A program made the position numbers and the translations under genes. Shown in pieces: positions 8,456-17,370 of a stretch of 64,000 nucleotides of DNA. Source of the stretch: Pontibacter sp. G13 (GTDB lineage Bacteria; Bacteroidota; Bacteroidia; J057); the NCBI RefSeq assembly GCF_031851795.1, contig NZ_CP134696.1, forward strand, positions 4,174,501-4,238,500, read 5' to 3'. Each line of letters begins with the position of its first letter. Positions within the stretch are counted from its first letter, which is position 1. Under the pieces are notes generated by a model. The model had not been told where the DNA came from, ran no database searches, and was given only the letters and a program-made list of their open reading frames with translations.

Positions 8456-9523
8456 CTATTTCAGAATAGTAAATACCTGATGCTCGATTTCTTCCCCCCA
8501 TTTGATGGATATTCTGTACCGCCCTGGAGGAAGCTTGATCAATGAAATGTAAGTGGTATTCTTCCCTGCAGCTGGGCGAATAATCCCTTTTCTCACAGTC
8601 GTTCCATCAGGTTTCTTAATCAAATATTTCAATTCTGTCTGGGTCCGTAAGATGGTGCCCACTGGGAGCTTTCCTCCGCGATTAAATACATCCTTGGGGA
8701 ATGCGATAAGTTCCTTTTCAACTTCAACCGTATCCGGCACCGAGACGTCGGGCTGTGTGATTGGAGCGGGAACAGAATCAGCCGGTGGGGTCGGAGATTC
8801 GGCCACACGGATGGTGTCTCCGGAATTGACTGGGAGAGATGGATCTGTTGTCGTCGCAGGAGCGGGCTGCTCTGGATTCTGTAAAGAATCTGGTAACGTC
8901 ACTTCCGCCTCTTCTTCTGGATAGGCGGTTCCGTCCGAAGAAGTCGCTGCAATCAGCTTGTCTACATCTGCGACATGATCCGAAGCAACCAATGGTTGGT
9001 CGCGTGTAACAACTCGTCGATTCCGATCTCTTGGCAAACCCGGGAAGGCAAGATCCCGATATGACCGACTTCGGTTTAGGGTAATATGCTTTTTGAGAGA
9101 GTCTGAACCTGTTGTGAATGACGTCTGGAAAGGAGTAAATGAATTGCCCGATCCGTCTTTGAGCTTGCCGGTGACCACGAGTGTGTAGGATGTCAGGGGA
9201 GCTAGCGCTTTGAAGGGCTCGAAAGTGATACTCCGAAAATCATCATTGTGGTCCAGAAAGCCTTGGATGCGGGTATCAGGTTGAAGGGTTGGGAAAACGA
9301 AGATCGAGGAGTCCGTCAAACTCCAAGGATCTATCTCCTTGACGGTATCTGGAAGCGAATACCCAATGGCAATAAAAGCAGTCCTGAATACCGCTGTATC
9401 CCCATCCTTTGGCCAAGTCCCTTGAATCGTGGGTTGCGCCATGATCGACGACGTGATCCCAAGCATGCTTAAGCAAACTAGGAACAATAGGAGGAATAAT
9501 TTGGGTCGATCGAAAACGCGCAT
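8456..9523 (-). CDS. Secreted protein with bacterial Ig-like (Big_5) domain
   Basis: A 355-aa exported protein with a signal peptide in residues 1-29 (SSIMAQ). Residues about 30-140 form an Ig-like domain of the Big_5 type (IQGTWPKDGDTAVF at the start, LAPLTSYTLVVTGKLKDGSG and FTTGSDS at the end). The middle, about 165-265, is low-complexity and rich in Pro, Thr, Ser and Asp, as in a flexible stalk. The last 80 residues form another strand-rich domain (LPPGRYRISIKWG). No catalytic motif is seen, so a structural surface or adhesion role is inferred. It lacks the classic T9SS C-terminal sorting ending. Confidence 0.8.
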   Translation of the reverse strand: MRVFDRPKLFLLLFLVCLSMLGITSSIMAQPTIQGTWPKDGDTAVFRTAFIAIGYSLPDTVKEIDPWSLTDSSIFVFPTLQPDTRIQGFLDHNDDFRSITFEPFKALAPLTSYTLVVTGKLKDGSGNSFTPFQTSFTTGSDSLKKHITLNRSRSYRDLAFPGLPRDRNRRVVTRDQPLVASDHVADVDKLIAATSSDGTAYPEEEAEVTLPDSLQNPEQPAPATTTDPSLPVNSGDTIRVAESPTPPADSVPAPITQPDVSVPDTVEVEKELIAFPKDVFNRGGKLPVGTILRTQTELKYLIKKPDGTTVRKGIIRPAAGKNTTYISLIKLPPGRYRISIKWGEEIEHQVFTILK

Positions 9524-9654
9524 ATCTATAGATCTCAGCTAGAATAAGTTAACCGCTAGTATGCGCTTTTTGATTTTTTTATTGGATAATGTATTTCATG
9601 GATAATGTGATATTTGTTATTAGTGAAATCAAGGTAAGGCCCAACATTTCCCCC

Positions 9655-9692
9655 CAAAAAGAGAGGCTGCCTCCAAAATATGGGGCAGCCTC
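9655..9692 (-). terminator. Terminator after the DUF3857 gene
   Basis: A 9-bp stem (GAGGCTGCC at 9663-9671 with GGCAGCCTC at 9684-9692) followed on the minus strand by a CTCTTTTTG tail, 25 bases past the stop at 9717. Confidence 0.82.
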
Positions 9693-9716
9693 GTTGTGGT
9701 TTTTTATGTGATAAGG

Positions 9717-11681
9717 CTATGGCTCGAGCTTGAATACAATTACCTCATTGTGTTTTTCAACCACCATCTCCATGAAGGCTTTTAGATTGGGATATTCTAA
9801 GGAGGTAAAGACAGTTTGGGAAATACTCAAGTTACACATGACCTGCAACTTGTCTCCCAGCCGTATCGAACTAAAGGTAAATACCCCAGCTCTTCCGGGA
9901 AGCATGAATCGCTTATCACCCGGAATCTCTTCGACTTCATAGCCCTCCGGAATCTCTAGGGTCAGGACAATCCGCTCCTCAATTGGTGCGCGATAATCTA
10001 CGGGATAGTTTCGTTTTTCCAGTTTGAATGGGGATTCATCCAGCGTCCAAAAGAGCATCGGATAGACGATGATTCGGTCCCCGATCACTTCGGTGAAATC
10101 ATCTGTACTGACTTCGCATTTCACGTTGAAGGATTGGGACTCTCCTTCAGTTCCACTGATTTCAATAGAGGAAAGTTCACTTTGAGGAGCTTCGCTAAGG
10201 AATTCCGCATCGAAGTATGCCTCCTCAGATTCTGCTTCAGCGTACTTTCCTTTTTGAACAGAGGCTTGATATCCTTGGTACTTTAGATTCATATTGAGGT
10301 CGAGTGTACCACTGCGCCACAAGGACGCCCCAATGGAATGGGAGGACTTGAAGGTATGATTTGGCTCAATCGGGACCCATTTGGCCAACCCCTGACGAAG
10401 CAATAAGCCCTCTCCATTGAGATCTCTCAACGGAATCATATCTGCGGGATTTGTACCATTGGTAACATCTATGATGAACGTATCCGTCTCAAGCTCGACC
10501 CTCGCAACCAGATGGTTGAGCTCTGTACTTGTCGGATTAAATGGGTTGACAATACCATGATTGCGGGTACTGATCGCCACTGGATAGGCTTTGATTCCTG
10601 CTTCACGCAATATTCCGATCGTCAGCAGGTTGAGTTCAGCGCTATTTCCTTCCAGTTTTCTGAGGAGTTGACCGATGGATTGAATAGGCCATTCGTTCAA
10701 GCGGTCGTTGAAGGAGAATTGATCCCTGACATATCCTGCGATCGCTTTGACTTGCTCTTTAGGATCTTCGCTATAATTGCCTGAATTAGCTACATCCTCA
10801 TACATTTTTTTCAAAAAGCCGCCTGTGCGCATAAATGACTCATATTGGGTATCAGTCACATAGTCATCAATCACAGCAGTCCAATTGGAGATGAGCTCTG
10901 CATACTGCCCCGATCGAGCGACATTGGTGAGGCTATAGCTCAGGCGCGTGTAAAAGTTCCGAGGCAGATTGGAGTAGGCCTCCTCTTTGAATGCGGGTAT
11001 ATGGTGGCCAAAGAAGTATTTGCCCGGGAGTCCTTGGTAGTCCGTCGTCGAGCCTTGCTGGATACCGACAATCTCTCCTAGAATATTGTGTTGGTAGTAA
11101 AACCCGTCCGCTGGATGGAAGATAGAATGTACCTCCTTGGTAGGATATTCCGACATGAAGTAGAAGTCGCGGATGTAGCGGATATTGTAGCTTTGAAGCT
11201 GATAGGAGTATTCGATGACAGATCCTGCCTTTACATTGGGAAAGGTCACTTTCAATGCAGATAGGCTTTCTGTAAGTTTTTCCGTCAGCCAATTGTCCTT
11301 GGTCAATTTAGTCGTACTCCATGATCCATCTGGTTCCTGATTGTACACCAGGCCTTTCAGGTTGGAAATGCTTTCGAGGTTGCTTTTGGAAAGGAAGGGA
11401 ACTTCAATATCTGCCAAGGACAAGGCAGATGGTTTAAGGATCTTGATTCGTACATGACGATAGTAGGACATGACCAAGTGGGTCTGCTTGATATCTGTCG
11501 TTGGGATGATCTTCTGATAATTCAGGAGAATGACAGCCGCGGCTCCGGTATCAGGCTCATAGCGTTCCATGTTGAGGTCTGCCTCGGATACCTTACCCAT
11601 TTTGGGCCTTTTTTGTGCTTTCACGGAAAAAATAATGCTGACCATCATGATAATCAGCACGGAGACTTGCTTAGCGTTCAT
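9717..11681 (-). CDS. DUF3857 / transglutaminase-fold exported protein
   Basis: A 654-aa exported protein with signal peptide in residues 1-22. Residues about 40-230 are a DUF3857 domain (SALSLADIEVPF, VKAGSVIEYSYQL). Residues about 290-430 have the transglutaminase-like fold and a C-terminal beta domain completes the standard layout. In the active-site stretch the usual GNC/GSC is GNS (EGNSAELNLLTIGILREAG), so the catalytic cysteine is absent and enzymatic activity is doubtful. Function of the family is unknown; it is common and often multicopy in Bacteroidota. Own terminator downstream. Confidence 0.88.
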   Translation of the reverse strand: MNAKQVSVLIIMMVSIIFSVKAQKRPKMGKVSEADLNMERYEPDTGAAAVILLNYQKIIPTTDIKQTHLVMSYYRHVRIKILKPSALSLADIEVPFLSKSNLESISNLKGLVYNQEPDGSWSTTKLTKDNWLTEKLTESLSALKVTFPNVKAGSVIEYSYQLQSYNIRYIRDFYFMSEYPTKEVHSIFHPADGFYYQHNILGEIVGIQQGSTTDYQGLPGKYFFGHHIPAFKEEAYSNLPRNFYTRLSYSLTNVARSGQYAELISNWTAVIDDYVTDTQYESFMRTGGFLKKMYEDVANSGNYSEDPKEQVKAIAGYVRDQFSFNDRLNEWPIQSIGQLLRKLEGNSAELNLLTIGILREAGIKAYPVAISTRNHGIVNPFNPTSTELNHLVARVELETDTFIIDVTNGTNPADMIPLRDLNGEGLLLRQGLAKWVPIEPNHTFKSSHSIGASLWRSGTLDLNMNLKYQGYQASVQKGKYAEAESEEAYFDAEFLSEAPQSELSSIEISGTEGESQSFNVKCEVSTDDFTEVIGDRIIVYPMLFWTLDESPFKLEKRNYPVDYRAPIEERIVLTLEIPEGYEVEEIPGDKRFMLPGRAGVFTFSSIRLGDKLQVMCNLSISQTVFTSLEYPNLKAFMEMVVEKHNEVIVFKLEP

Positions 11682-11821
11682 GGTAGTGTTTTTGAAGGAT
11701 TACTCAGAAGGCGAAATTAATATTCCTAATTCACAGATTAACAGAGAATTTGTAAAGAATCACTTGGGTAATAAGAGTGGTATGGATCATTTTAGGAATG
11801 GTCGTCGCGGGTATTTAACCG

Positions 11822-11860
11822 ACAACCCCTCGGAATCTAGAAAAGAGTCCGAGGGGTTGT
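11822..11860 (-). terminator. Probable terminator after the glycosyltransferase gene
   Basis: A perfect 13-bp inverted repeat (11822-11834 with 11848-11860) starts 24 bases after the stop at 11885. The T tail on the minus strand is weak, so it may act mainly as a transcript-end stabiliser. Confidence 0.6.
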
Positions 11861-11884
11861 GCAATTGGATGGATGATACCTCGT

Positions 11885-13375
11885 CTATTTCTTCCAGGCG
11901 TGCCGAAAAGAAAAAATACCAACTGCTCCGAAGCCGAACATTTGCATGATCATAAATGGCAAAATAGCACTGTCTCGATAATGGATGGCCATGACAATCC
12001 CCGCAAGGAAGTAGATGGCCAAAGCGAGCTCGAGATAGACGGCTGGCTTGACTTTTCGAGTCTTGTATTTCACATGCTGCCATTTATCGCCCTTTTGCTG
12101 GAGATTGTATTTTGGGGTGCGGATAAATGGCGTTTTCTTTCCCCAATAACCCTGCAAAACTGCCACCGAGTTGTGGAGCGAAAGCCCCATGGATAGGGAG
12201 AGAAAAGGAATATAATAAAGGAAGAAGCGCTTGAGTGCCTGTTTTAGATTGTCTTCGCGGTGAGCAAATGTCGAAAGGTAAAGAAGACCCAAACTGACAA
12301 AGCTACACATCAGAGCGGCTACTGGGAGAATGAGGAAATCAACCTTGCCCTCAAAATAGCTATGTTTCAAAAATAGCAAGGGAACACTGGTGATCCCGAG
12401 GACAAATACCAATAGGAAGACTGAGCTACTCAACAGGTGCAAAGTGCCATGAAGCTTTCGGTCAAAAGGTGCATTGGACCTCCAGACATTCCGCAACATT
12501 TTCGAAGCGACTTCGGCCCCGCCTTTCATCCATCGGTATTGTTGGGATTTGATGGCACCCATTTCAGCAGGTAATTCGGCTGGAGAACCCAAATCGTCAA
12601 CATATTCAAATTTCCAACCTTTGATCTGGGCTCGGTAGCTCAAATCAAGATCTTCCGTCAATGTATCGGCTTCCCAGCCACCCGCATCTTCGATACAGAC
12701 TTTGCGCCAGATTCCGGCTGTCCCGTTGAAATTCAGATAATATCCGCTATTCGATCGACTGAATTGCTCGATGGTAAAATGTGCATCCAGGTGAAAGGCT
12801 TGAGCTTCTGTGAAGATGGAATAGTGCTGATTCAAATGTTGCCACCTACTCTGTACCACTCCAATCTCAGGTTGTGTGAAGTGCGCGAGAGCAACTCGCA
12901 AGAAGTCGGGCCTTGGCAAAAAATCGGCATCGAAAATCGCAATGAATTCCCCTTTGGCCACAGTCATCCCATAGGCAAGGGCTCCTGCTTTGAATCCCAC
13001 TCGATCGGGTCTGCGAATATGTTGCATGTCGACTCCATTGGCTCTATGCCGAGCGACAACTTTGGCAGCCAAGTCTACAGTCTCATCTGTGGAATCGTCT
13101 AGAAGCTGTATTTCAAATCGATCCTTGGGGTAATCCATGGCAGCCACACAATCCAGCAATCTCTCGACTACATACAGTTCATTGTAGATCGGCAACTGGA
13201 TCGTCACAAACGGCAGCTCATCTTGATCTGAGAGTGGAGGTTTGGGGGAGTAGCGTTTTCTGTTGCGCCAAAAGGTCAGGACCAAGTGCAATTGCCCCAA
13301 ACTGTAGAGGAAAATCAGTGTGAGTGCGATCCCGTAGAGGGCGAACACTGCATATATGAAGATTTGAAATGCCAC
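11885..13375 (-). CDS. Membrane glycosyltransferase family 2 (cellulose-synthase-like)
   Basis: A 496-aa processive-type inverting glycosyltransferase. It has one N-terminal membrane segment (residues 5-30) and a cytoplasmic GT2 domain with the nucleotide-binding Asp (LLDDSTDET), DAD in IAIFDADFLP, TED in TLTEDLDLSY and QYRWMKGG, equivalent to QxxRW. Four or five C-terminal membrane segments follow from about residue 310. This D, DxD, TED, QxxRW pattern is that of CslA/mannan-synthase-like and cellulose-synthase-like enzymes, so it probably makes or extends a beta-linked exopolysaccharide. It lies 58 bases after a second GT2 gene; the two could share a transcript. Confidence 0.9.
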   Translation of the reverse strand: MAFQIFIYAVFALYGIALTLIFLYSLGQLHLVLTFWRNRKRYSPKPPLSDQDELPFVTIQLPIYNELYVVERLLDCVAAMDYPKDRFEIQLLDDSTDETVDLAAKVVARHRANGVDMQHIRRPDRVGFKAGALAYGMTVAKGEFIAIFDADFLPRPDFLRVALAHFTQPEIGVVQSRWQHLNQHYSIFTEAQAFHLDAHFTIEQFSRSNSGYYLNFNGTAGIWRKVCIEDAGGWEADTLTEDLDLSYRAQIKGWKFEYVDDLGSPAELPAEMGAIKSQQYRWMKGGAEVASKMLRNVWRSNAPFDRKLHGTLHLLSSSVFLLVFVLGITSVPLLFLKHSYFEGKVDFLILPVAALMCSFVSLGLLYLSTFAHREDNLKQALKRFFLYYIPFLSLSMGLSLHNSVAVLQGYWGKKTPFIRTPKYNLQQKGDKWQHVKYKTRKVKPAVYLELALAIYFLAGIVMAIHYRDSAILPFMIMQMFGFGAVGIFSFRHAWKK

Positions 13376-13433
13376 GGAAATATCGTGAAATGGGATTCTG
13401 GACTAAATTAACAATTGGGTAGCTGAAAAGGCA

Positions 13434-14153
13434 TCAGATATACTTAAATATCGTCCACAGGATTTTGTATCCAGCCATGATGGTGCCCTTGACTGTGCCA
13501 GAGACTTTGGATACGCCGATTCTTCTTCGGTAAGATACCGGAACTTCTGTGCAAGCTAGGCCTTGTTTGGCTGCTTTGACCTGCATTTCGACAGTCCATC
13601 CGTAGGTTTGGTCTACCATGCCAATTTGGAGGAGTTTGTCGAATCTGATGGCTCTAAAAGGTCCTAGGTCAGAGAACTCTACTCGGTAGATCCATTTGAT
13701 CAAGGTCGTTGCAAGCCAATTTCCAAATATCTGCTGTGGCTGCATGGAACCTGATTCTCGAGCTCCAAGCGCTCTAGAACCGATGACCATGTCCATTCCT
13801 CCGGTCCATATCGGTTCTAGCAAGGTCGCCATTTCCTCAGGATGATCGGAGTAATCACCATCCAAGAATACCACAATATCGGGTTGCTGATCTGGTGGTA
13901 GTTGTTTGAGATACGCTATCCCCGCGAGACACGCATTGCCATATCCCATTCGAGGCTCTCTGAGGACTGTTGCACCTCCTGCTTCTGCGTTGGATTCGGT
14001 GTCGTCGGTAGAGGCATTACTGATGACAACTGTTTCCTGAACCAAATCTTTGGGGATGTCTCTCAAGACAAATCCGATACTTTCGGCCTCGTTGTATGCG
14101 GGAATGAGGACTTTGACAATAGGCCTTTTGGGGTTGGGAGACATGCACTGCAA
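13434..14153 (-). CDS. Family 2 glycosyltransferase, dolichol-phosphate-mannose-synthase-like
   Basis: A soluble GT2 enzyme of about 239 aa. It opens with KVLIPAYNEAESIGFVLRDIP, carries VVISNASTDDT and the metal-binding DGDYSDHPEE, and ends with basic YRRRIGVSKVSG, all typical of the DPM1/GtrB-like group that loads a sugar onto a polyprenyl phosphate. There is no C-terminal membrane domain. The start is either the ATG at 14153 or the one at 14144 (four codons apart); nothing decides between them. The neighbouring polymerase-like GT2 suggests a joint role in surface glycan synthesis, which is inference. Confidence 0.89.
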   Translation of the reverse strand: MQCMSPNPKRPIVKVLIPAYNEAESIGFVLRDIPKDLVQETVVISNASTDDTESNAEAGGATVLREPRMGYGNACLAGIAYLKQLPPDQQPDIVVFLDGDYSDHPEEMATLLEPIWTGGMDMVIGSRALGARESGSMQPQQIFGNWLATTLIKWIYRVEFSDLGPFRAIRFDKLLQIGMVDQTYGWTVEMQVKAAKQGLACTEVPVSYRRRIGVSKVSGTVKGTIMAGYKILWTIFKYI

Positions 14154-14543
14154 ATATTTGGCTGCAAGAAACGAAAATTCAATGACTGCTTCGTCTCGTA
14201 CCTGACAACCTTGATTGCGCGATTGGCCTTCTCATTTTGCGAAGCAAATCGGCGAACGGGCAATTTTTGGGGAAGAATGGACTGGCGTTCCTTACCGACC
14301 GCTAAAATGCATGATTGGGCAAAAACATTTCTGTTTATGAAGTAATGTGCTGCTTAGGGCCTTTGTTGTTTGCTGTTATTCAGTGATTTATGGGCAAATT
14401 TGAAGGCGTGTTTTTCGCCTTTTAAGTATAGGCGTCCAAAAGGGGGGATTTTTCTGCTTTGGAAAAATGGGGTAAATAACGAGAGAAATCGAAGGAATCT
14501 CTACCCATTGCCTCAAAGACATCACCTCTAAACCCGAATTACG
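14154..14543. other. Intergenic region between divergent genes, no gene seen
   Basis: A 390-base AT-leaning stretch between the divergently transcribed GT2 and serine-hydrolase genes. It should hold both promoters, but I found no exact TAnnTTTG element on either strand and no convincing hairpin or small gene. Confidence 0.6.
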
Positions 14544-16649
14544 ATGAGATCGCGGAAAAATAAATGGATGCTGTTTGTGTTGCCGATTGTGGCAGGGCTA
14601 GGGGTATTCCTGTTTTCCAGTGGCTTTTCTTATGGGAGCGAGGAGCGATACAGCCGATACAGAACCTTCGAATTTACGGTCTGGGGAGACACCCTACGTC
14701 AAGGCCGTGCAGCTGGAGTGCAAATGGTCAATCTCTCAGCTCGGGAGACTGCCAAGGCTTCGATGATTTTGTTGAAGAATGACTCGGCCGTTCTTCCCTT
14801 CCGACACCTTGAGGAAAAGCGCTTTCACCTTCTAAGTCTTGGCCGGCCTGTTCCGGTGTTTGAGGCTACGCTGCGCAAATATGGTCATGTGACTGCTGAA
14901 TGGGCAGAGCAACCTGGGGTTCGTCCAGCATCTTCCTTCGACGGGTACAATCCTGTCATCGTCGCAGTCAATGACCCTAAATGCACCGAATCTGAATTGA
15001 GAAAATATCTCGACGAAATTGCCGAATACACAGAGGTCGTAGTCGTCAATTTCTCGGATTACTGGATCATGCGCGAAATCACGCATTTCGCGACGATGGT
15101 ACAAGCTCCCAATGAAGATCGAATCGTTCAGGATGTGGCTGCTCAAGCTCTATTTGGCGGCCTTCCTTTCCGTCGAGGAATTCCTGACGAATGGAAAGAT
15201 GATTTGAACCTTCAAGATCCTGATCAAACGGAGACTATTCGCCTCGCGTACTCTGAGCCCGAGTATTTGGGGATTTCCTCTGATTCCCTCAGCCGAATCG
15301 AAGAGATTATCTCTGAAGGAATCGAGCAGTTTGCCATGCCGGGCTGCCAAGTGCTGGTTGCGAAAGCTGGGCATGTGATCTATCACCGCTCATTTGGGTA
15401 TCACACGTATGAACGCAAGCGTCCAGTCCGAAATTCCGATATCTACGATCTGGCCTCTATCACCAAGGTCGCAGCGACCACGCTGGCTTCCATGAAGATG
15501 TATGAGGAGGGCAAACTAAGCCTTTCTGCAAGGGTAGGGGATTACCTCCACGACGGGCAATATGCCAGCTATTCTCAGACAGTGACAGATACGATGCCTG
15601 TCGAGGCCTATTTTCAGCGGGTTTCCATGGAGAATGGCAGAATTCCTCGGGGAGATACCCTGAGATACCAAGACAGCTTATTCCTGCTTCGGAGAACAGT
15701 TGCCGGACCCGAGGTGACGCATCATAGCCAAGTATTTGATATTCGATTGGCCGATTTGTTGACCCATACTTCGGGGCTTCAAGCTGGGTTGCCGATCGGA
15801 CCTTATATGCGCAGAAGTGCCCAAGACGTTTATAGTACTTCCTATTCTGAGGATTATTCGATTCCAGTTGCCAATCGTCTCTACATGCGTGAAAACTATC
15901 TGGATTCACTGTGGAATGTCACCAAGGGGCTTTCCCGTGATTCATCCAGATATCGCTATTCTTGTGTGAACATGATAGTCATGCAAAGAGTGATCGACTC
16001 TCTGGCTCAGAGTTCCATGTCAGATCTGCTTCAGCAGGAGTTCTATGATCGATTGGGGCTGCAGACTATGGGATATAACCCGCGGGAATTGTACGATCTG
16101 GATCGGTTGGTACCGACTTCCTCGGATATTTGGAGAGGGCAGATGCTGTGCGGGACCGTTCATGATCCAACTGCTGCACTGATGGGAGGAATTTCGGGGA
16201 ATGCAGGTCTATTCTCCAATGCCAATGATCTTGGGATTTTGGCTCAAATGTGGTTGAATGGAGGAAGCTATGGCGGAGAACAACTCCTGCAGGATACGAC
16301 GGTAGCCCGGTTTGCACAAAAGCAGAGAGGGCATCGTGGATTCGGATTTGATATGGCTCCCAAAAACAGCGAATATCTTGTTGCAGAGAGTGCTTCGTCT
16401 AATACCTTTGGGCATACTGGATTTACTGGGACATGTGTTTGGGTTGACCCTGTGAATGATTTGGTGTTTGTGTTCTTGTCGAATCGCATTCACCCAAGTC
16501 CCAAGAACTTCAAGATCAACGAACTTCGAATCCGTCAAAGGGTGCATCAGGTGGTATACGATGCATTGGGTATTCCATCGCGGATTCCTCAGATCATCAT
16601 GCCAAGACGCTTGGATCGCAATCAGCCAGTTTTGGCCATGAATCCTTAG
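14544..16649 (+). CDS. Exported serine beta-lactamase-like hydrolase fused to an orphan GH3 C-terminal domain
   Basis: A 701-aa protein with an N-terminal membrane or signal segment (residues 8-28). Residues about 58-215 match the C-terminal alpha/beta sandwich of family 3 glycoside hydrolases, beginning with ARETAKASMILLKNDSAVLP. Residues about 245-680 are a class-C-beta-lactamase-like hydrolase: SITK (S305, K308), YSCVN (Y472) and HTG at 624-626, plus LLTHTSGL near 405. Bacteroidota GH3/serine-hydrolase fusions normally have about 970 residues with a catalytic GH3 barrel first; that barrel is missing here. Likely periplasmic and acting on cell-wall peptides or esters. The frame is intact and ends at a terminator. 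Confidence 0.88.
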   Translation: MRSRKNKWMLFVLPIVAGLGVFLFSSGFSYGSEERYSRYRTFEFTVWGDTLRQGRAAGVQMVNLSARETAKASMILLKNDSAVLPFRHLEEKRFHLLSLGRPVPVFEATLRKYGHVTAEWAEQPGVRPASSFDGYNPVIVAVNDPKCTESELRKYLDEIAEYTEVVVVNFSDYWIMREITHFATMVQAPNEDRIVQDVAAQALFGGLPFRRGIPDEWKDDLNLQDPDQTETIRLAYSEPEYLGISSDSLSRIEEIISEGIEQFAMPGCQVLVAKAGHVIYHRSFGYHTYERKRPVRNSDIYDLASITKVAATTLASMKMYEEGKLSLSARVGDYLHDGQYASYSQTVTDTMPVEAYFQRVSMENGRIPRGDTLRYQDSLFLLRRTVAGPEVTHHSQVFDIRLADLLTHTSGLQAGLPIGPYMRRSAQDVYSTSYSEDYSIPVANRLYMRENYLDSLWNVTKGLSRDSSRYRYSCVNMIVMQRVIDSLAQSSMSDLLQQEFYDRLGLQTMGYNPRELYDLDRLVPTSSDIWRGQMLCGTVHDPTAALMGGISGNAGLFSNANDLGILAQMWLNGGSYGGEQLLQDTTVARFAQKQRGHRGFGFDMAPKNSEYLVAESASSNTFGHTGFTGTCVWVDPVNDLVFVFLSNRIHPSPKNFKINELRIRQRVHQVVYDALGIPSRIPQIIMPRRLDRNQPVLAMNP

Positions 16650-16685
16650 CATTCCAGCCTTTTGTCGAAATATAAAAAGTTGTCG

Positions 16686-16716
16686 GGACTGATTCCATAA
16701 TGGGATCGGTCCTTTT
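16686..16716 (+). terminator. Terminator after the serine hydrolase gene
   Basis: An 11-bp stem (16686-16696 with 16702-16712, two G-T pairs) with a 5-base loop and TTTT tail, 37 bases after the stop. Confidence 0.83.
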
Positions 16717-16805
16717 GATTTTGGAATGAGGAATGGATAATTGGCGGGTAGGCAAAAGGATCATCGGGAGCAGGGACTTGGAATGGGCAACTCGACAATT
16801 TGGAC

Positions 16806-16839
16806 AAAAAAAAAGCAACCCATTGGATTGCCATGTTGC
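16806..16839 (-). terminator. Terminator of the small basic protein gene
   Basis: On the minus strand a short GCAAC/GTTGC stem with a 15-base loop is followed by nine T. It lies 17 bases past the stop at 16856, which supports that small reading frame as a real gene. Confidence 0.65.
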
Positions 16840-16855
16840 GGTGCTTAGCGTTGGA

Positions 16856-17014
16856 TTAGATCGCCAAAGGTCTTTCATCGGAATCAGACATGCTGAGCAA
16901 TTTGATTCGGTTGGAAGTTTTGGATTGGTTTTGAGCTACTCGCTGGGCGTGCTGGCTCCGCATCTTGGCACTTTTCTGCTTGGAGGAACGATTGACGTGA
17001 ATTTTTCTGCTCAT
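16856..17014 (-). CDS. Small basic protein of 52 aa, unknown
   Basis: The frame starting at ATG 17014 encodes 52 residues. The first 38 are strongly basic (Lys, Arg, His, many Ser and Gln: SRKIHVNRSSKQKSAKMRSQ) and the end is acidic to neutral (SMSDSDERPLAI). It has no signal or membrane segment. A nucleic-acid or ribosome-associated role is suggested by composition only. Support for a real gene comes from the poly-T terminator directly downstream and a TAnnTTTG element about 155 bases upstream in the otherwise empty 650-base gap. An in-frame ATG at 17092 would add a less basic 26-residue leader. Confidence 0.55.
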   Translation of the reverse strand: MSRKIHVNRSSKQKSAKMRSQHAQRVAQNQSKTSNRIKLLSMSDSDERPLAI

Positions 17015-17168
17015 AGTATCGGATGTTAGTGCTAACTGGAAATCTCCCATTTTGAGTTTTAGACAATTCATTCCTATAGAAGTTTGTTTCAACTTCAGAA
17101 AAATTGAATTAATCTAAGGGTAAGGGGGGCGTAAGAGGGAGCAAAGATGGGCTATTCCCGAAAACATT

Positions 17169-17176
17169 CAAATTTA
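17169..17176 (-). promoter_or_regulatory. Candidate -7 element for the small basic protein gene
   Basis: On the minus strand the sequence reads TAAATTTG, a match to TAnnTTTG. No TTTG is found at the usual -33 distance. The predicted leader to the ATG at 17014 would be about 150 bases. Confidence 0.35.
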
Positions 17177-17331
17177 ATAAAAATCACCCAGAAATCATAA
17201 TCTGTTAAAAATGTTCAATCGATATTGGAGGTCGGATGAAAAAATAATAATCGGGCTGGAATTCTAAAATTGGGATATTTGGAGATATGGCAGAGATGAA
17301 TTGATTGATTATATCCGAATTTTGTTAAAAG

Positions 17332-17363
17332 ATGCCCGATTGGAATAGGCTCCAATCGGGCAT
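17332..17363 (-). terminator. Terminator of the fadN-fadA transcript
   Basis: A perfect 13-bp inverted repeat (17332-17344 with 17351-17363) with a 6-base loop and a CTTTTAAC tail on the minus strand, just past the fadA stop. Confidence 0.85.
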
Positions 17364-17370
17364 GCACATT

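Noticed and set aside
10933-11292. Short frame overlapping the DUF3857 gene in another register
   Set aside because: Fully contained in a well-supported exported protein gene.
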